64,000 nt of DNA from Symbiodinium natans (Eukaryota > Sar > Dinophyceae > Suessiales > Symbiodiniaceae). A model generated the notes under the pieces. It had not been told where the DNA came from, made no database searches, and was given only the letters and a program-made list of their open reading frames with translations. Within the stretch, counting starts at the first letter, position 1; every line of letters starts with the position of its first letter. Made by a program: the position numbers and the translations under genes. The DNA lies in contig CAJNDS010002466.1 in NCBI GenBank assembly GCA_905221605.1, positions 1-64,000 on the forward strand, given 5' to 3'. Shown piece after piece: positions 11,144 through 24,517 of the stretch.

Positions 11144-12105
11144 GTAGCATTGATGAGTTCGTGGGCATAAGCAGAAAGTTCATGGGCATCCCCCCTTCAG
11201 GGGGGTCAAGGTGAAGGCCGGACATCAGATCAAGCGGTCAAAAGATGGTCGCTTTAGGGTTTAGGGTTTCGGGTTTTCGGGTTTTCGGGTTTTAGGGTTT
11301 AGGGTTTAGGGTTTAGGGTTTAGGGTTTAGGGTTTATAGGGTTTAGGGTTTAGGGTCTAGGGTCTAGGGTTCTAGGGTTCAGGGTTTCGGGCTTTGGGTG
11401 CACCTTGAAAACACCCAGATACCCAACATCCTTATGCTAGGAGCCCCAGGCTTGAAGGCCTTGTGACGCCTTCAAAGGGGTCAAGAGATAAAGGGCTTTC
11501 AGGTTGGCCCATGGCGCCCCCCCCCCCCTAGGGCAAAGGGGCAAAGGGCAAAAGAGATCGGTGTTTAAAAGCTGGGGCCCCGAAGGGGTGAAAAGGTGTC
11601 TAAGTTACCGCACTAGGTAAGGAGATCGTAAACTAGCTTACTTGAGGGATCTTGTGCATGTTGAATATTTCGTGGATTTAACCCCACAACCAAAAAACAC
11701 ACACTTTTGCACCAAGAACCCTGGACCTTCAACCTGAACGCTGAACCCCAAACCAAGCCCTAAACCCTAAACCCGACCTGGGTGTCGTCCACTGGACGGC
11801 TGAGGCAGTGCCCTGGAAGTGGACTCCGACAAGGGTTGTTTTGGGTTCAAAGGTTCTTTGAGGGGTAAACCCTAAACCCTAAAACACTCAACCCTAAACC
11901 CTAAACTTTGGGGCACAGAGGTGCTAAGGTTTCGGGCTTTAACAGGGTTTGGGATTACCCTAAACCCTAAACCCTAAACCCTAAACCCTAAACCCTAAAC
12001 CCTAAACCAGGGGTCTTGAGGTTGGGGGACTCTGGAACCCCCCCTGGCCAGGGGTTTTGGGTGAACTTTTCGGGAATGGGCGGCCATTCAGGGTTTAGGG
12101 TTTGG

Positions 12106-12264
12106 GGTTTTAGGGTTTTAGGGTTTTAGGGTTTTAGGGTTTTAGGGTTTTAGGGTTTTAGGGTTTTAGGGTTTTAGGGTTTTAGGGTTTTAGGGTTTTA
12201 GGGTTTTAGGGTTTTAGGGTTTTAGGGTTTTAGGGTTTTAGGGTTTTAGGGTTTTAGGGTTTTA
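12106..12264 (+). repeat. Array of the 8-mer variant TTTTAGGG
   Basis: About 19 uniform units of TTTTAGGG, bounded by ordinary TTTAGGG. Confidence 0.92.
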
Positions 12265-13528
12265 GGGTTTAGGGATTACAGGGTTTAAGGGCCCTAAGCC
12301 CTAAGCCCTAAACGTTAACGGTTTAGACGGTTTGGCTTTCAGGAATCCCACACCCCCCATTCGCCCACAAAAGGAGGCCCCAATTCAGCTGAGCTTTCAC
12401 GGGCCATCTTACTCTAGGGCCCTAAACCCTGAGCCCCACAATGTGGGTGGAACCAGTTTAACGAACAAGGGCCTGTAGGCTGTGAGGTCTGGGACCAGTT
12501 TCTAAGGTTTGTCCCTATAGACTCCTCAAACCCGATAATGAGGCTGGAATCTACAAGACCGACAAACGGCCAGAACCCCAGTATGGAAACCCGACATAAC
12601 CGGTTTCCTCATACCGCCTAAGGGCCCGCCATAACAGCCCCTCAATCCTGAACCCGAAACCCTCAGCCCTAAACAAAATGAATCATTCCCCGTGAGCCCC
12701 AAGAAGAAACCCAAGCCCCCTACAAACAAACAGTAACCGCTTATCAACTTAACAGCGATGAATCCCAATAAAGCCCCTAATACCCTACTTTGGAGTAGAC
12801 CCTGGAAAACAAGCATATCCTTTTTAGGTATAAGTAGCTATTATCGGAACCCAGCACAAAACAAGTAAAGTATTGTACTCCAAAACCGAGGATACTCAGA
12901 GCCATACTAAGCCCTAAACCCTAAACCCTAAACCCTTGAACACGTAAGCAATGCCACCCCCCTGTGTCGCAAGCCCTCGATGTTGAGCCCCGAGCTGCAT
13001 CACGGCCCCTAAACACTAAACCCTAAACCCTTAAAGCTAACAGTCAGGGCTTCGGGTTTAGGGTTTAGGATGTAAACTCTAAACCGCAAACCTTAAAACA
13101 ATTTGGCAATTGCAGCGTTTCCTTGACCAGCTTTCCCCCGCAATGTTAATCCTCAACCTTGTTAAAGCAGCCCTGAACACCCTACGCCTTCACGAAGCCC
13201 TACAAGCCTTGCGCCCTTAACCCCCCTGTACCTTCAAGATGCTCTAGAACCCTTTTACACTAAACCCTAAACCCTAAACCGCCTAAACCCTAAAACACTA
13301 TCAGCCCCTAAACCGTCGCTCCCGCCTGAACGGAGCTGATGACTCGAATGGCGGCCTGCGGCAGCAGTCGGGCGTTTGGTTTAGGGTCTGGGGTTTAGGG
13401 CTTAGAGTTTGGGGTTTACGGCTGGGAGTTTACGGTTTAGGGAATAGGGTTCAGGGGGCCGGGATGGTCTTGGGAGTATTATTATTGCTTTATGTGTTCT
13501 TCTTTGTTTATTTTATTGTTTATTATTG

Positions 13529-13572
13529 TTTATTTTTTTTTTTTTTTTTTTTTTTTGGGGGGGGGGGGGGGG
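13529..13572. repeat. Poly-T / poly-G junction and nearby TA-rich repeat
   Basis: About 25 T followed by about 14 G. A (TACATG/TATA) tract follows at 13695-13757. No gene recognised around it. Confidence 0.9.
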
Positions 13573-15382
13573 CGGTTTTTTGCGTGCGGGTTTGGAGAAC
13601 ATGGGAGGGGAGTGTCCAGTTGCAGTTGGACTGAAGAGCTTCAGGATTGTGTGGCGCAAAAAAACTACATCAATAGATAACGAATACACAAGAGCATACA
13701 TATGTATGTACATGTATATGTACATGTATATGTATATGTATATATATATATATATAGAGGGTGCCTCGAAAAGTACGGTTTGGCTGAATCATCGCTGATG
13801 CTCGACTTTTGTTCTCTGAGGCAGGCCGAGGGACATGTTGAGCAGGGCTTCCCCATTTCGGGCGTTAGGGTTTAGGGTCCAGGGCGGGGTTTAGGGTTTT
13901 GGCTTTGAATTACAAAAAATGTCGGAAAGACCGTATGAGCTTTTGTTTAGGGTCTGGGGTCCAGGGTGTAGAGTTTCAGGTATGGAATATGATGCGAAAC
14001 CGGAAATGAGAAACAAAGAACAACTCACTACACCCTAAACCCTATAAACCCTAAACCGTGAACCCTAAACCCTAAACCCTAAACCCCAAGCCCCATCAGC
14101 TCAGTAGCTAAACCCCGCTGCTGAATTCGTCCTGGGTCAACAGTTTGGGCTTGCCACGGATTTCAGTTTACGGCTTGCCAAACAAACCCTAAACCCTAAA
14201 CCCTAAACCCTAAACCCTAAACCCTAAACCCTAAACCCTAAACCCTAAACCCTAAACCCTAAGCCTTTGGGTCTAAAATCTGAATCAAGGCCGTCCGCCT
14301 GCGACTGAGGCGGCGTGTGGATAGATCGCACAACCTCTGGCGAGCTGCGCCGGGAGCTTCGGGTTCAGGGCGTGAGGTCGAGGTTTCCCGGATTTAGGGT
14401 TTAGGGTTTAGGAGTTATGGTTCAGGCATTTAGGGTTTAGGATTTAGGGTTTAGGGTTCAGGGTTTAGGGTTCCTCCCCCCAAGACGTCCGAGGAGCATT
14501 GTAGACCCGCATTGCAGGCGCCGGCGCCTCGCAAAGATGATGGACCCTAAGCCCCCCAAACCCCCCAAGCCCAAAAAAACCCTAAAGCCCTATAAAGCCC
14601 TAAACCCTAGCAGCCCTAAACCCTAAACCCTAAAGCCCAAAAGCCCTAAACACACTGGCATGCTTCAGTCTCTTGGGGTTGGGGTTCTGGCAATGTCAGT
14701 GCCAAGCAATTTCAAAACAGTTTTGGGGTTTAGGGTTTAGGGTTTAGGGTACCTACTAACAAGTACTAGGCGTCCTGGGCATTGCCAAGTGCCGCTCTAG
14801 GGCTTCTGAAGGGTTTCGGGTCAGGGTTTAGGCTTTTTAGACCCAGGGGTTCTTAAGGGTGTAGGGTTGCGGGATTTTGGGTGTACGGGCTCTTCAGGGT
14901 TTAGGGCTTCCGGTTTCGGGTTTAGGGACTATCAAGGGTTAGGGTTGCGGAGTTTAAGGGCTTAGTGGGTTATGTTGAGGGGTACACGTGTCTAGGGGGC
15001 AAACGTCCGAAGCCAATCCGTCCCCTGAAGGAATGTGGCCGTGAAGGCAGCATAGATGGCGCATCCCTGTTGTAGTTAGGTAGAGTGGGTTTAGGGTTTA
15101 GGGTTGAGGGTGGCTTGGGAAACATGCCATTGGATGACGTTGCTAGTATTTTAAACTCCTGCTTTCCTCAAAGCCCAAAAAACTCCCGGCCTTTTCTGTA
15201 AGTAGCCTCCACCCTCAACTCCAAATCCCCCAAATCCCTTAAACCCCTAAACCCTTAAAGCCTAAACCCTTAAAGCCTAAACCCTAAACCCTAAACCCCA
15301 AACCCTAAACCCCAAACCCTAAACCCTAAACCCTTAACGCCCAAAGAACCCGCAGCCTCACCTCAAGTTTCAGGGTCCCCGT

Positions 15383-15453
15383 TTTGGGCGTCGCCTGGCC
15401 CGGCATCGCTTGTGGCAGGCGCGCCGACGCCGATCCCGAGATTCTGCGCTGTA
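15383..15453 (-). CDS. Putative exon (LGIGVGAPATSDAGPGDAQ)
   Basis: After CAGCGCAG the minus strand reads LGIGVGAPATSDAGPGDAQ then NGDP. A GC-rich, Gly/Ala-rich island between telomere-like arrays. No family recognised. Confidence 0.3.
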
Positions 15454-15963
15454 GGGTTTAGGGTTTAGGGTTTAGGGTTTAGGGTTTAGGGTTTAGGGTT
15501 TAGGGTTTAGGGTTAGGGTTTAGGGGTTTTGGGTTTAAGGCCGCAGGTTTTGAGGGCTTGGGGCTTAGCGCTTAGGGTTTTTTAGGCGCAGGGTTTCAGG
15601 CTTAGTTTAGATGCTTTGGAGTTGAGGGTTGAGGGCTTCGTGCATCTCACATGTGGATAGTTTTGGAAATCATGGTCCCTTTCTGGGTCCTCTATGGAAC
15701 ACAGCACCCGTATAGGGGCCCCTAAAAGGGATTTTGATGTAGACATTGATGGGAGAGTCGGGCTGCCACCTTCCCTGTTTTGGGTCTAGAGTGGTATATA
15801 AAGAAGTTCCCCATTCAGGGCCCTCTTTAAGGGACCATGTACCTAGCCGAAGAACCAGAGGCGCCCTAAACCCTAAACCCTAAAGCCTCTCTTCTGAACC
15901 CTAAAGCCCGAAGCCCTCAGAGCCCTATGAGGTTGCCAGGGTGGCCTCAATATTGACTGTATT

Positions 15964-16223
15964 TCAATGGCGGATGCACAGGGTCCATTGGCTCGAAAAC
16001 AGATCTTCAAAGAGGTCGGTGTACCACCACTGTTGAATTTTCCGCTTTGAAAAGCGTGCGTCAGCCTCGCTGCCGTTGTTCCAGCCGCACATAGTGTTCA
16101 CGGTGTGGCCGACTTTCCCAAGCTCTTCGCCAGTGAACGCCATAGGCCGGTCTTTCTCAAAGAGATGCTTCTGCTGACCGATCTCCACGTTTTCGGGGCT
16201 GCTGTAGACATTGGGAACTTTGC
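15964..16223 (-). CDS. Putative terminal exon, 85 codons, unknown protein
   Basis: Starts after TCTACAG and runs to a TGA. Contains VYSSPENVEIGQQKHLFEKD, FTGEELGKVGHTVNTMCGW and SKRKIQQWWYTDLFEDLFSS. The residue mix is that of a folded protein and the stretch is free of telomere-like units, unlike both flanks. I do not recognise the family. It is the best single coding candidate between 5 and 41 kb; upstream exons should lie at higher coordinates on the same strand. Confidence 0.5.
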
Positions 16224-19184
16224 CTGTAGACCACACGATGGTTTCTCCATGGGATCTCCGGGGTGCCCAGGGACCCGCCGAAACCCGCCCTAAACCCTCC
16301 CTTAGGAAACCCTTCACGAACCATAAGGGTTCAGGGTTTAGGGTTAGGGTTTAGGGTTTAGGGTTTAGGGTTTAGGGTTTCGGGTTTAGGGTTTAGGGTT
16401 TAGGGTTTAGGGTTTAGGGTCTAGGGTTCAGGGTTTAGGGTCTGGGGTAAGCCCCGCAGCCCTGAATCCCTACATCCTTCAGGTGCGGAGGTTCCGAGTT
16501 TAGGCCTCACATCCTTGCATCCCTGGAGCCCTTGCACCCTTAAAACCCACAGCCGATATGGCACTTCCGCCTTCCAGGCGGTCGCGGAGGGGATGCAGCC
16601 TCAAGGTCTGGGGTTTAGGGTTTAGGGTTCAGGGTTTCGGGTTTAGGGTCCTTACATGGTTCCTATGGTTCCTAAATCTGGGCCATTCATTTGGAAAAAC
16701 CCATGTTTCCCACCACTTAGATTGCCGTGAAACCCAATGGCCCATACTGCAGAACATCTTAAAGAAGCAGGGCCGTATTTTTGGGGCACACAACTTCCCT
16801 GTTTCTAGCACCTCCCCCCCCCCCCAAACAAATATGAAGAGACAAAATTGAATCACAGAGGTACTCCCGAAAAAGAAGTTGAATGATTATTTGTTAAGGG
16901 CTCCTTCCTTTTATGCAAAGCCTAGGAGTTCAAGAGACAGTTTTGGGATTTGGGCTTTCGCGGTTCGGCTTCATTGGAAAGTGCTCGACGGTCTCAGGGC
17001 CCTTAATACTGGAAAACCTTACACACCCCGTATGCACCCTCTAAATCCCCAGGGCCCAGATTTCAGAACAAATTTATAAAGGTAATGGGCCCTAAACCCT
17101 AAACCCTAAACCCTAAACCCTAAACCCTAAACCCTAAACCCTAAACCCTAAACCCTAAACCCTAAACCCAAACAGGGACCATGCAACTCCGACACATCTT
17201 AAGCCCTAGAGCCCGGCACACTTATCGAGCCCAAGTCCTACGTCTTTGCAGGGCACCCAAACGTTCTCTTACTATTAGCTTAAGAACCCCCCCAAAACAG
17301 GAAAGATAATAATCCCATATATTACCCTCATAAGGAAGACATGTTTTTTTCAATTTTGCGGGTCCCTAGGAGATCTTCAGAATGTAAGGAAGAATATGAT
17401 TATTGTTTGGAAGTCACTTGGGTTTTTTTAAGCAAGTAGTGACTAGAAAAGAGAGTAACCAAGCAATAGAAAGGGTACCCTTTTTGGTTTATAAAGGCTT
17501 ATGAGGGAACCTGAACCCGCAAAAAAGGGAATAAGGGCCTCCTCTGGGTCCTAGTAGCCCTAAACCTTAAACCCTAAACCCTGAAAAAGGACCTAAGGGC
17601 CAACCCCAAACCCTAAACCCCCCAAAAAAGTGAAGAAGGGCCTGTCCTCGGTCCTAGGTATAGCCCATGCTCGCCTGGATGGTCGCCGTGCAGCCGGCCG
17701 AGGAGGGCCTAGCACGGCATTTAGGCTGGACAGGGCCAAGTTCGGTCCTCACCCTAAACCCTAAACCCTGAACCCTAAACCCTAAACCCTAAACCCTACA
17801 CCCCAAACCCTAAACCCCAGCCCCCATGCCTCCTCCCCCTCTCCATTTGCGTGCAGGACCTTCTGACAACCCTATAATCCTATAACAACGCCGATGGCAC
17901 GCGCGGTAAGGCTGGCCGGTTCCTGCTACAGCAAGCCTAGGGTTTACCTGAAACCCGAAGCCCTTCGCTTGAATTGCCGCCAATAGACTTGCATCTTCCG
18001 GATGGGTGGGCGAGAGATTCTTTGATAAATCGCCTCCCCCGCCACCCCTCCGCCCCCGCCCCCCCCAGAACTACGACGGCCAGGGTTTTGAGGCCTACCC
18101 AGGACATAAAAGAGCTCCCTTTTGTCTTGCCCCGAAAGACAGGGATCATTGCCCAAACCAGGTCCTAGCGGCCGTTTGCCTCAGACTTGCTGCAAACCTG
18201 GGGTGCTGTCAGCAGGAAACAACGTGCAATCTCGGAACTTTCTTGAAAAGATGCTGCACCGATGAATAGTCAGGTGAGGCGGGCAGTATTTCGCCCCACC
18301 GAAAGCCTCGTCCGAAGATTGCTTCACTTTAAAACCATCCAGAAACCCTATTCATCCCTAAGCCCAAGCCCCTGGTTTAGGGTTCAGGGAGAAGAGTAAA
18401 GCCTCCTCAGGCCCTACTGCGTGTACTGCTCCCCACACACTTGGCCTAGACAATCACAGGGCGAACCTGGCGATTTTGCCAGACACGGGGGTGGATTTGG
18501 GCACCCTAGAAACGGTTCAACAGCCCACAGAATTCAGAATTCGATATGGGTAGCTCTCGAAATTGTTGGTCCCTATTTTGGGTCCCCCAATATACCACCC
18601 TTACAAAAGAACCAACAACACCCTTAAAGTAAGGATCCCAGAAAACAAAACCAAATTTGGAGAACTATCCATGTAATCCCCAAGCCCCGAATGCCAAGAG
18701 ATCCAGAGTGAAAGCCCGGCCTCGCGGGATTTGGCGAGAGCTGGACCCTGGGCGCTTAGGGTTTAGGGTTTAGGGTTTAGGGTTTAGGATTTAGGGTTTA
18801 GGGCTTGGGGTTTCGGGTTTAGGGCAAAATAAGGGATACAACTAGCCTAAAAGCCCTGTCGACCACCGTCTCTGCACCTTCAAAGAGGGCCAAGCCACAA
18901 ACCGACAACCAAAATTTCCCCTAAACCCTGAAACCCTAGACCTTCAAACCCTAAACCCTAAAGCCCTAGATCTGCGAACCCTAACCAGATTGGGGCACTA
19001 AAGGGGCTGATTAGTGGGTTATAAGTGCAGTTATACTTGGTTCATGGCACACCCGCCTTTCTCACAAGCACGTATGCGCATCCAAGTCGGCGCGTAGCTT
19101 GGGTTCTTCGCGGACGAGGCCGCAAGCTTTCGGTTGCACTAGGGTTTAGGGTTTAGGGTTTAGGGTCTAGGGTTTAGGGTGTAG

Positions 19185-19304
19185 GGCTACCCATTTGGCT
19201 GCGTGTTCGAGCTGCATGCCGGTGGACCTCCTGGGACACTCGTCCCGGAACTTCTCAGCAAGACGCTTCTCAAGCGTTTGCCCAGGATCGCGAAGCTGGA
19301 ACAG
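19185..19304 (+). CDS. Putative exon, START-domain-like C-terminal segment
   Basis: Exactly 40 codons in phase 0 between an acceptor inside a degenerate telomere unit (TTTAGGGTGTAG) and a GT donor (GAACAG|GTCTG). Reads GYPFGCVFELHAGGPPGTLV then PELLSKTLLKRLPRIAKLEQ. The pattern resembles the final helix region of START-like lipid-binding domains (family resemblance only). Right after the donor, another frame reads LFSHFAKYVGLDIGTVHNRL and then a stop. A 2-bp shift would join it to the exon, so either an intron or a frameshift lies here. Confidence 0.5.
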
Positions 19305-20279
19305 GTCTGTTCAGTCACTTCGCGAAGTACGTTGGCCTGGATATTGGGACCGTCCATAACCGGCTCTAGATTTTAGGGTTCGGGGCCGAGGGTTTAGGGT
19401 TCAGGGCCTAAGGGTTTTGGGGTCCGGGGCTTCAGGGCAGGAGTGTAGAGTTCAGGCTAGGTTTAGGGTGCAGGTGCAATGGTTTGGGGTTCAGGGCCTA
19501 GGGTTCCGGGGTGATGGTTGATGTTGTGTGCTTTGTCGCATGCACAGGAATAACGTGCGAGACCTTACAATTATTGTCTTAATGGTATGGGATTCTCCGG
19601 GTGGGTAGGCATTTTTCCGTTACATGAACGCAACTGCTGGCCTGGTGAATGCTTGGACTTGGGATCAACTTTCAAGCCTCAACCCTCAACTCCTAAACCT
19701 AAACTCCAAAACCCTAGCTCGCTAAACCCTAAACCCAAATTTTAAACCCTAAACCCTAAACCCTAAACCCTAAACCCTAAACCCTAAACCCTAAACCCTA
19801 AACCCTAAACCCTAAACCCTAAACCCTAAACCCTAAACCCTAAACCCTAAACCCTAAACCCTAAACCCTAAACGCTCGCTTGGAGCAGGGCGGTCGCTGG
19901 GGGGGAGCCGAAGTGAGCTCCGCTACGGTGCGCCTGCAGGGTTTCAGGGTTTAAGGTTTCAGGGTTTAAGGTTTCAGGGTTTAGGGTTTAAGGTTTAGGG
20001 TTTAGGGTTTAGGGTTTAGGGTTTAGGGTCTAGGGTTTTGGGTTTTTTAGGGTGCAGGGTTTGGGGTTGTTGGGCTTTATTCAGGCTTCTGTAGGGCTCT
20101 GAACACCAAATCCTAGAGTATGGGTTCAAGGGGCTTGGGGAGTCTAAGGGTACAGCGCTTGCGTGATTTTGGGGATTGATTCGAGGCTGAGGTTTTAGGA
20201 TTTAGGGGTGAAAGCCCAGGATCCTTGTTTTGATGTTAGGCTTAGGGTTTGGGGTCCAGAGCAGCCATTTCGCTTCGTT

Positions 20280-20515
20280 TCGTGTCCTTCTCTTCCTCTC
20301 CTAACTTGCTATCCATCTTCCCCTTCTTCCTTTCCTTTTCCTGTTTTCTTTTCTTTTCCTTTCCTGTTTACTCTTTCATTTTTCCTTTTGCCTTTATCCT
20401 TTCCTTTCCTTCCTCGATTACTTGGCTCCTTGCTTGCCCTGCTCGTCTCACATGCTTCCTTCCTTCCTTCTTTCGTTCCTTCCTTCCTTGTTTCATGGGC
20501 TTCTCTACTAAATAG
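20280..20515. repeat. Polypyrimidine C/T-rich tract
   Basis: Long run of CTTCC/TTTCC-type sequence on the plus strand. Open frames across it are low-complexity and not credible genes. Confidence 0.8.
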
Positions 20516-23309
20516 CCTTAAGGGGGGAACCTAGGGGGGTAGTCGAGGGGGTAGTCGAGGAACCCATGATTGTTGGTTTTGTATCTACTTCCCGGACAAC
20601 GCGCTATTCATCCTCAAAACAGCCTTGACGAGCCCGACTGCTTTGATCCCGATAGGCCCTTAACGCCCCATCCCGTACCCTACACCCCGAACCAATAAAC
20701 TGCTTCAGCCAAACAAAGAAAACTCCAAAAAAAACCCCAAACCCTAAACCTTGAACACACTCAAGAGGAATGAGGGTTCAGGGCCCAGTTTAGGGCTTTT
20801 GCTATCTTTTGAGAATGTCGGAAGGGTTTCAGCAAACCGAAACTACAAGATTCACAACACCAAGCCCCGGAGAGACTCCCAATGGCCCCAAGAGAGTCGA
20901 ATTTCCAAAGCAGAGACGCGCGTTGGTCAAAACTGTTTCGGTCAAAACGCTTTTGGGGGTTTAGGGTTTAGGGTTTTAAGCAAGTGCGAACCCACCGACC
21001 CACCTCACACCCCCTCCCCCAAAACAGAAAACAAAGAACAGGACTGCCGACCGAAGCACCAAACGAAAAAACTCACTCAAACCTGGGCACAACTCTTAGG
21101 GACCCAACCGCTATACAATGTTCCCAGTATCCTGACATTCCTTCATCGGAATCTAGTACCCCCCCCCATTGTAGTCCCTTTTAAGGACTGCTAGTGTAAG
21201 GGGGAACATCCCCAGGCCGAAAAGACCCCCAAAAGTAAACCAGAAGCAAAAAAAACATAACACAAACCCGACAAAAGCCCGGGACACAACCCCAATTCAA
21301 TTTCTTAGGGTTTAGGGTTTAGGGTTTGGGGTTTAGGGTTTAGGGTTTGGGGTACAGGAAAAAAACCTGTGGCCCCCCTCCTCGGCCCGCCGGGAGAGGA
21401 GCTCCGCGCCGCCAGGGCTGGGCTCAAGCCTGCTTTTGGGAGTTTTTTGGGGGGTTTAGGGTTTAGGGTATAGGGTTTAGGGTTTCGGGTTTAGGGTTTA
21501 GGGTTTAGGATTTAGGGTTTAGGGTTTGGGGTCTTAGGCTTTTTGTTGGGGTTTGGGGGTTTAGGGTTTTTAGGATTTAGGGTGGTAGGGTTTGGGGTTT
21601 ACGGCTTGAAGGGTTTGAACGGGTTGAAGGATGTAGGGCTTGAAGGGTTTGAAGGCTTTGGGGTGGTAGGGTTTGGGCTTCCCTGAGTATGTTTCAGGTT
21701 TAGGGGCTTCGGGTTTTAGGGGGCAGTTTCATGGGCATTCTGTTTGGGTTCCGGCTCAGGGGTCGAGGGTTCCGGGTACAGGGTTTAGTTTTTGGGCTTT
21801 GGGATCCCTAAACCCTAAACCCTAAACCCTAAACCCTAAACCCTAAACCCTAAACCCTAAACCCTAAACCCTAAACCCTAAACCCTAAACCTGGCGCTTC
21901 GAAGTTTGGGGTTAAACCCTAAACCCTAAACTCTACACCCTAACCCGTAAACCCTAAGCACCTAACCCTAAGCCCGAAGAAATTGCGTTGGGTTTGTGTC
22001 CCGGGCTTCTGTCAATTTTGGTGTTCGTGGTTGCGGGACTTTGGGGCTCATGGGGCCTAGCCCTAAACCCTAAACCCCAAACCCCAAACCCTAAAGCCTA
22101 CACCCTAAACCTTTTACCAAGTGCTTGGTCAGGTCATGCACGCGTGGCGCCTAGAGCTCGTCTCGTGAGCTGCAGCGCGCCAGTCAAGGCTTGTGGCACC
22201 CTGAAAGCCCTAAATCCTGGTCTAGGCTTCCCTGAATATGTTTAAGGTTTAGGGGCTTAAATAAGGTTTAGGGGGCAGTTTCTTTCTTTGGTTTCGGGGC
22301 TTAGTGGTCGAGGGTTCAGGGTGCAGGGTCTAGTGCTTGGCTTTGGGTTTAGTGTTTTTGGGGTTTGGGGTTTAATGTTTGGGGTTTCGGGGCTTAGGGA
22401 TTTTGGGGGGGATGTTTGTTGCTAGTGATTTGTTTGTGTGTGTGTGGCCTGCCTTAACAACTCCCGACTGTAGAGTGCTGCCTATGTAAGTACATGTATG
22501 TAGGCTCCTATATAGTAGCGCTAGGGCTTAAAAGTGTATGCACAACCCTAAACCCTAAACCGCAAACCCTAAACCCTAAACCCTAAACCCTAAACCCTAA
22601 ACCCTAAACCCTAAACCCTAAACCCTAAACCCTAAACGGGCCTAAACCCTAACTTAGAGAACTGGCCATGACCGCGACTCGGGTCTCCGGGCGTGCGGGG
22701 GACACCAGACTCCTCAACTGCTCTTGAATGTTTAGGGTTTAGGGTTTAGGGTTTAGGGTTTAGGGTTTAGGGTTTAGGGTTATGCTCTTTAGGGTTAAGG
22801 GATTTGGGGGTTTAGGGTTGAAGGGTTTAGGGCTTTGGGGGTTGAGGGGTTAGGGGTTTAGGGTTCAGAGGGTTTAGGGTTCAGGGCTTCGGGTTTAGGA
22901 TGTAGGCTTTAGGGGTTTGGGGGTTTAGTGGTTTAGGGTTGAGGGGTTTAGACTAGGCTTAAGGGTTTTTTAGGGGTTTGGGGGTTTGGGGATTTAGGGG
23001 TTGAAGGTTGAGGGCTTTAGTAAAGGGTTTAAGGTTTGGGGATCGGGGGTTTAGTTGAGGGTTTAGGGCTTAGGGTTTCGAGTTTGGGTTTCAGCGGTCT
23101 CGGGCCAAGTAAACGAATCGAAAGGGTGCGCTTCTCTTGCTTCATGGGGTTAACAAAAACACACCCAAAGGAGGCTGCGAGTGTTAGGGCTTATGATTTA
23201 ATTGGGGTTTAGGGCTTCAAGCATGGTTCCTTACGTATCCTGAACTTCCCTGACCCTAAAGACCCTAAACCTGCTTGAAAAATCGCCAACAAAGAATTTA
23301 GCAAATAGA

Positions 23310-23417
23310 TGGGGGTTTGCGATAATCAGGGACCCCTAATTTAACATAGACCCCCCCAAATAGTAGGATCTCCTTATCATCAGGACCCCAACAAGGTATC
23401 CCGAATATCGTAAACCC
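23310..23417. mobile_element. MITE-like element, family B, intact copy
   Basis: Left end GGGGGTTTGCGATAATC; the right end reverse complement reads GGGGGTTTACGATATTC. The internal TATCATCAGGACCCCAACAA is shared with the copy at 47313. About 108 bp, non-coding. Confidence 0.65.
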
Positions 23418-24184
23418 CCCCCCCCACCCCAATGCCCAGTGCGGACAAGGCTCGTCGAGGTCCGCGCTAAAGGGCGGATGACGGCACTGTAGCCTGACAC
23501 CGCAACAACCGAAGACCGAAAACCGTGTTCAGGGTCCAGGGTTTAATTGGGGGACACGCTTAGTCATCCTGCTAGGATACTGCCCATTAACAAATAAGTA
23601 GTAAGGGTAAGGGAGGATTGAGGGATTTGGGGGTTTGCCACGTTAACTAAAAGCATTGTGTTTGATGCGTTTTTTAGGTGCTTTGCCTATAGGGGTTTGG
23701 GTTTGTAGACTACAGAACTGTCGACAAGAGTTTGGGCCTTGCCCTGGTTAAGGGTTTAGGGTTTAGGGTTTGGGGTTTAGGATACTTGGGCCTGAAAGTG
23801 CTTCCCTAGGGCACCTTGGGGCCCAATGCATGAGGTATCTGGACTCTTGTGGGGCTTAGCCTTCTTAAAACCTTAAACCCCGAAGCCCCTGCAACCCTAA
23901 ACTCTTAAGCATCTAGAACAACCCTAAACCTTGAGCCCTACACCCTAAACCCCATACACTAAACTCTAACCCCTAAACTAGCCCAAGACCCCGTAAATGC
24001 ATCAACGCGACCCTGGATGATTTGCCTAAATTCCTGCCAATGCCATGTCGCAATGGCTCTTGGATCTGTTTTCGCCCTCCAGGCAAGCCCCAAACCCTAA
24101 ACCCTAAACCCTAAACGCTAAGCCGTAAACCCTAAACCCTAAACCCGAAACCCTAAACCCAAAACCCTAGGGTTTCAACCGGCC

Positions 24185-24235
24185 TCCAAGCTGCGACGGC
24201 CTCATCAGGTCCCGCGGGCGAACAGGGCTTGAGGT
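24185..24235 (-). CDS. Putative exon (CSPAGPDEAVAAWRP)
   Basis: Follows CCTCAAG on the minus strand and reads PCSPAGPDEAVAAWRP. A short island between telomere-like arrays. Weak evidence on its own. Confidence 0.25.
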
Positions 24236-24517
24236 TTAGGGTTTAGGGTTTAGGGTTCAGCATCTCCAGTTCGAGCATTTACTAGGCCAGTAGTGTGTTC
24301 AGGCAACGGAAAAAAACCCACCCACCCAAAGAATCCCATAACATTAAGAAAATACAAGGTTTTCATCCTACCCCAAAGAGTTTTACCTACCCAAGTCAGA
24401 CACGTTTTCAACTGACCAACACCCGTTGCGGGAGGAAGGAGGCTGGAAGGGCAGGGGGGGAAGGAAGGGGGGTGAAGGAGGGGTGGGGGGGCGGGTGGGG
24501 GGGGAGGGGGGGGCAAG

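Noticed and set aside
10909-11225. Frames with MYVC or HTYI repeats
   Set aside because: Translations of an ATAC microsatellite.
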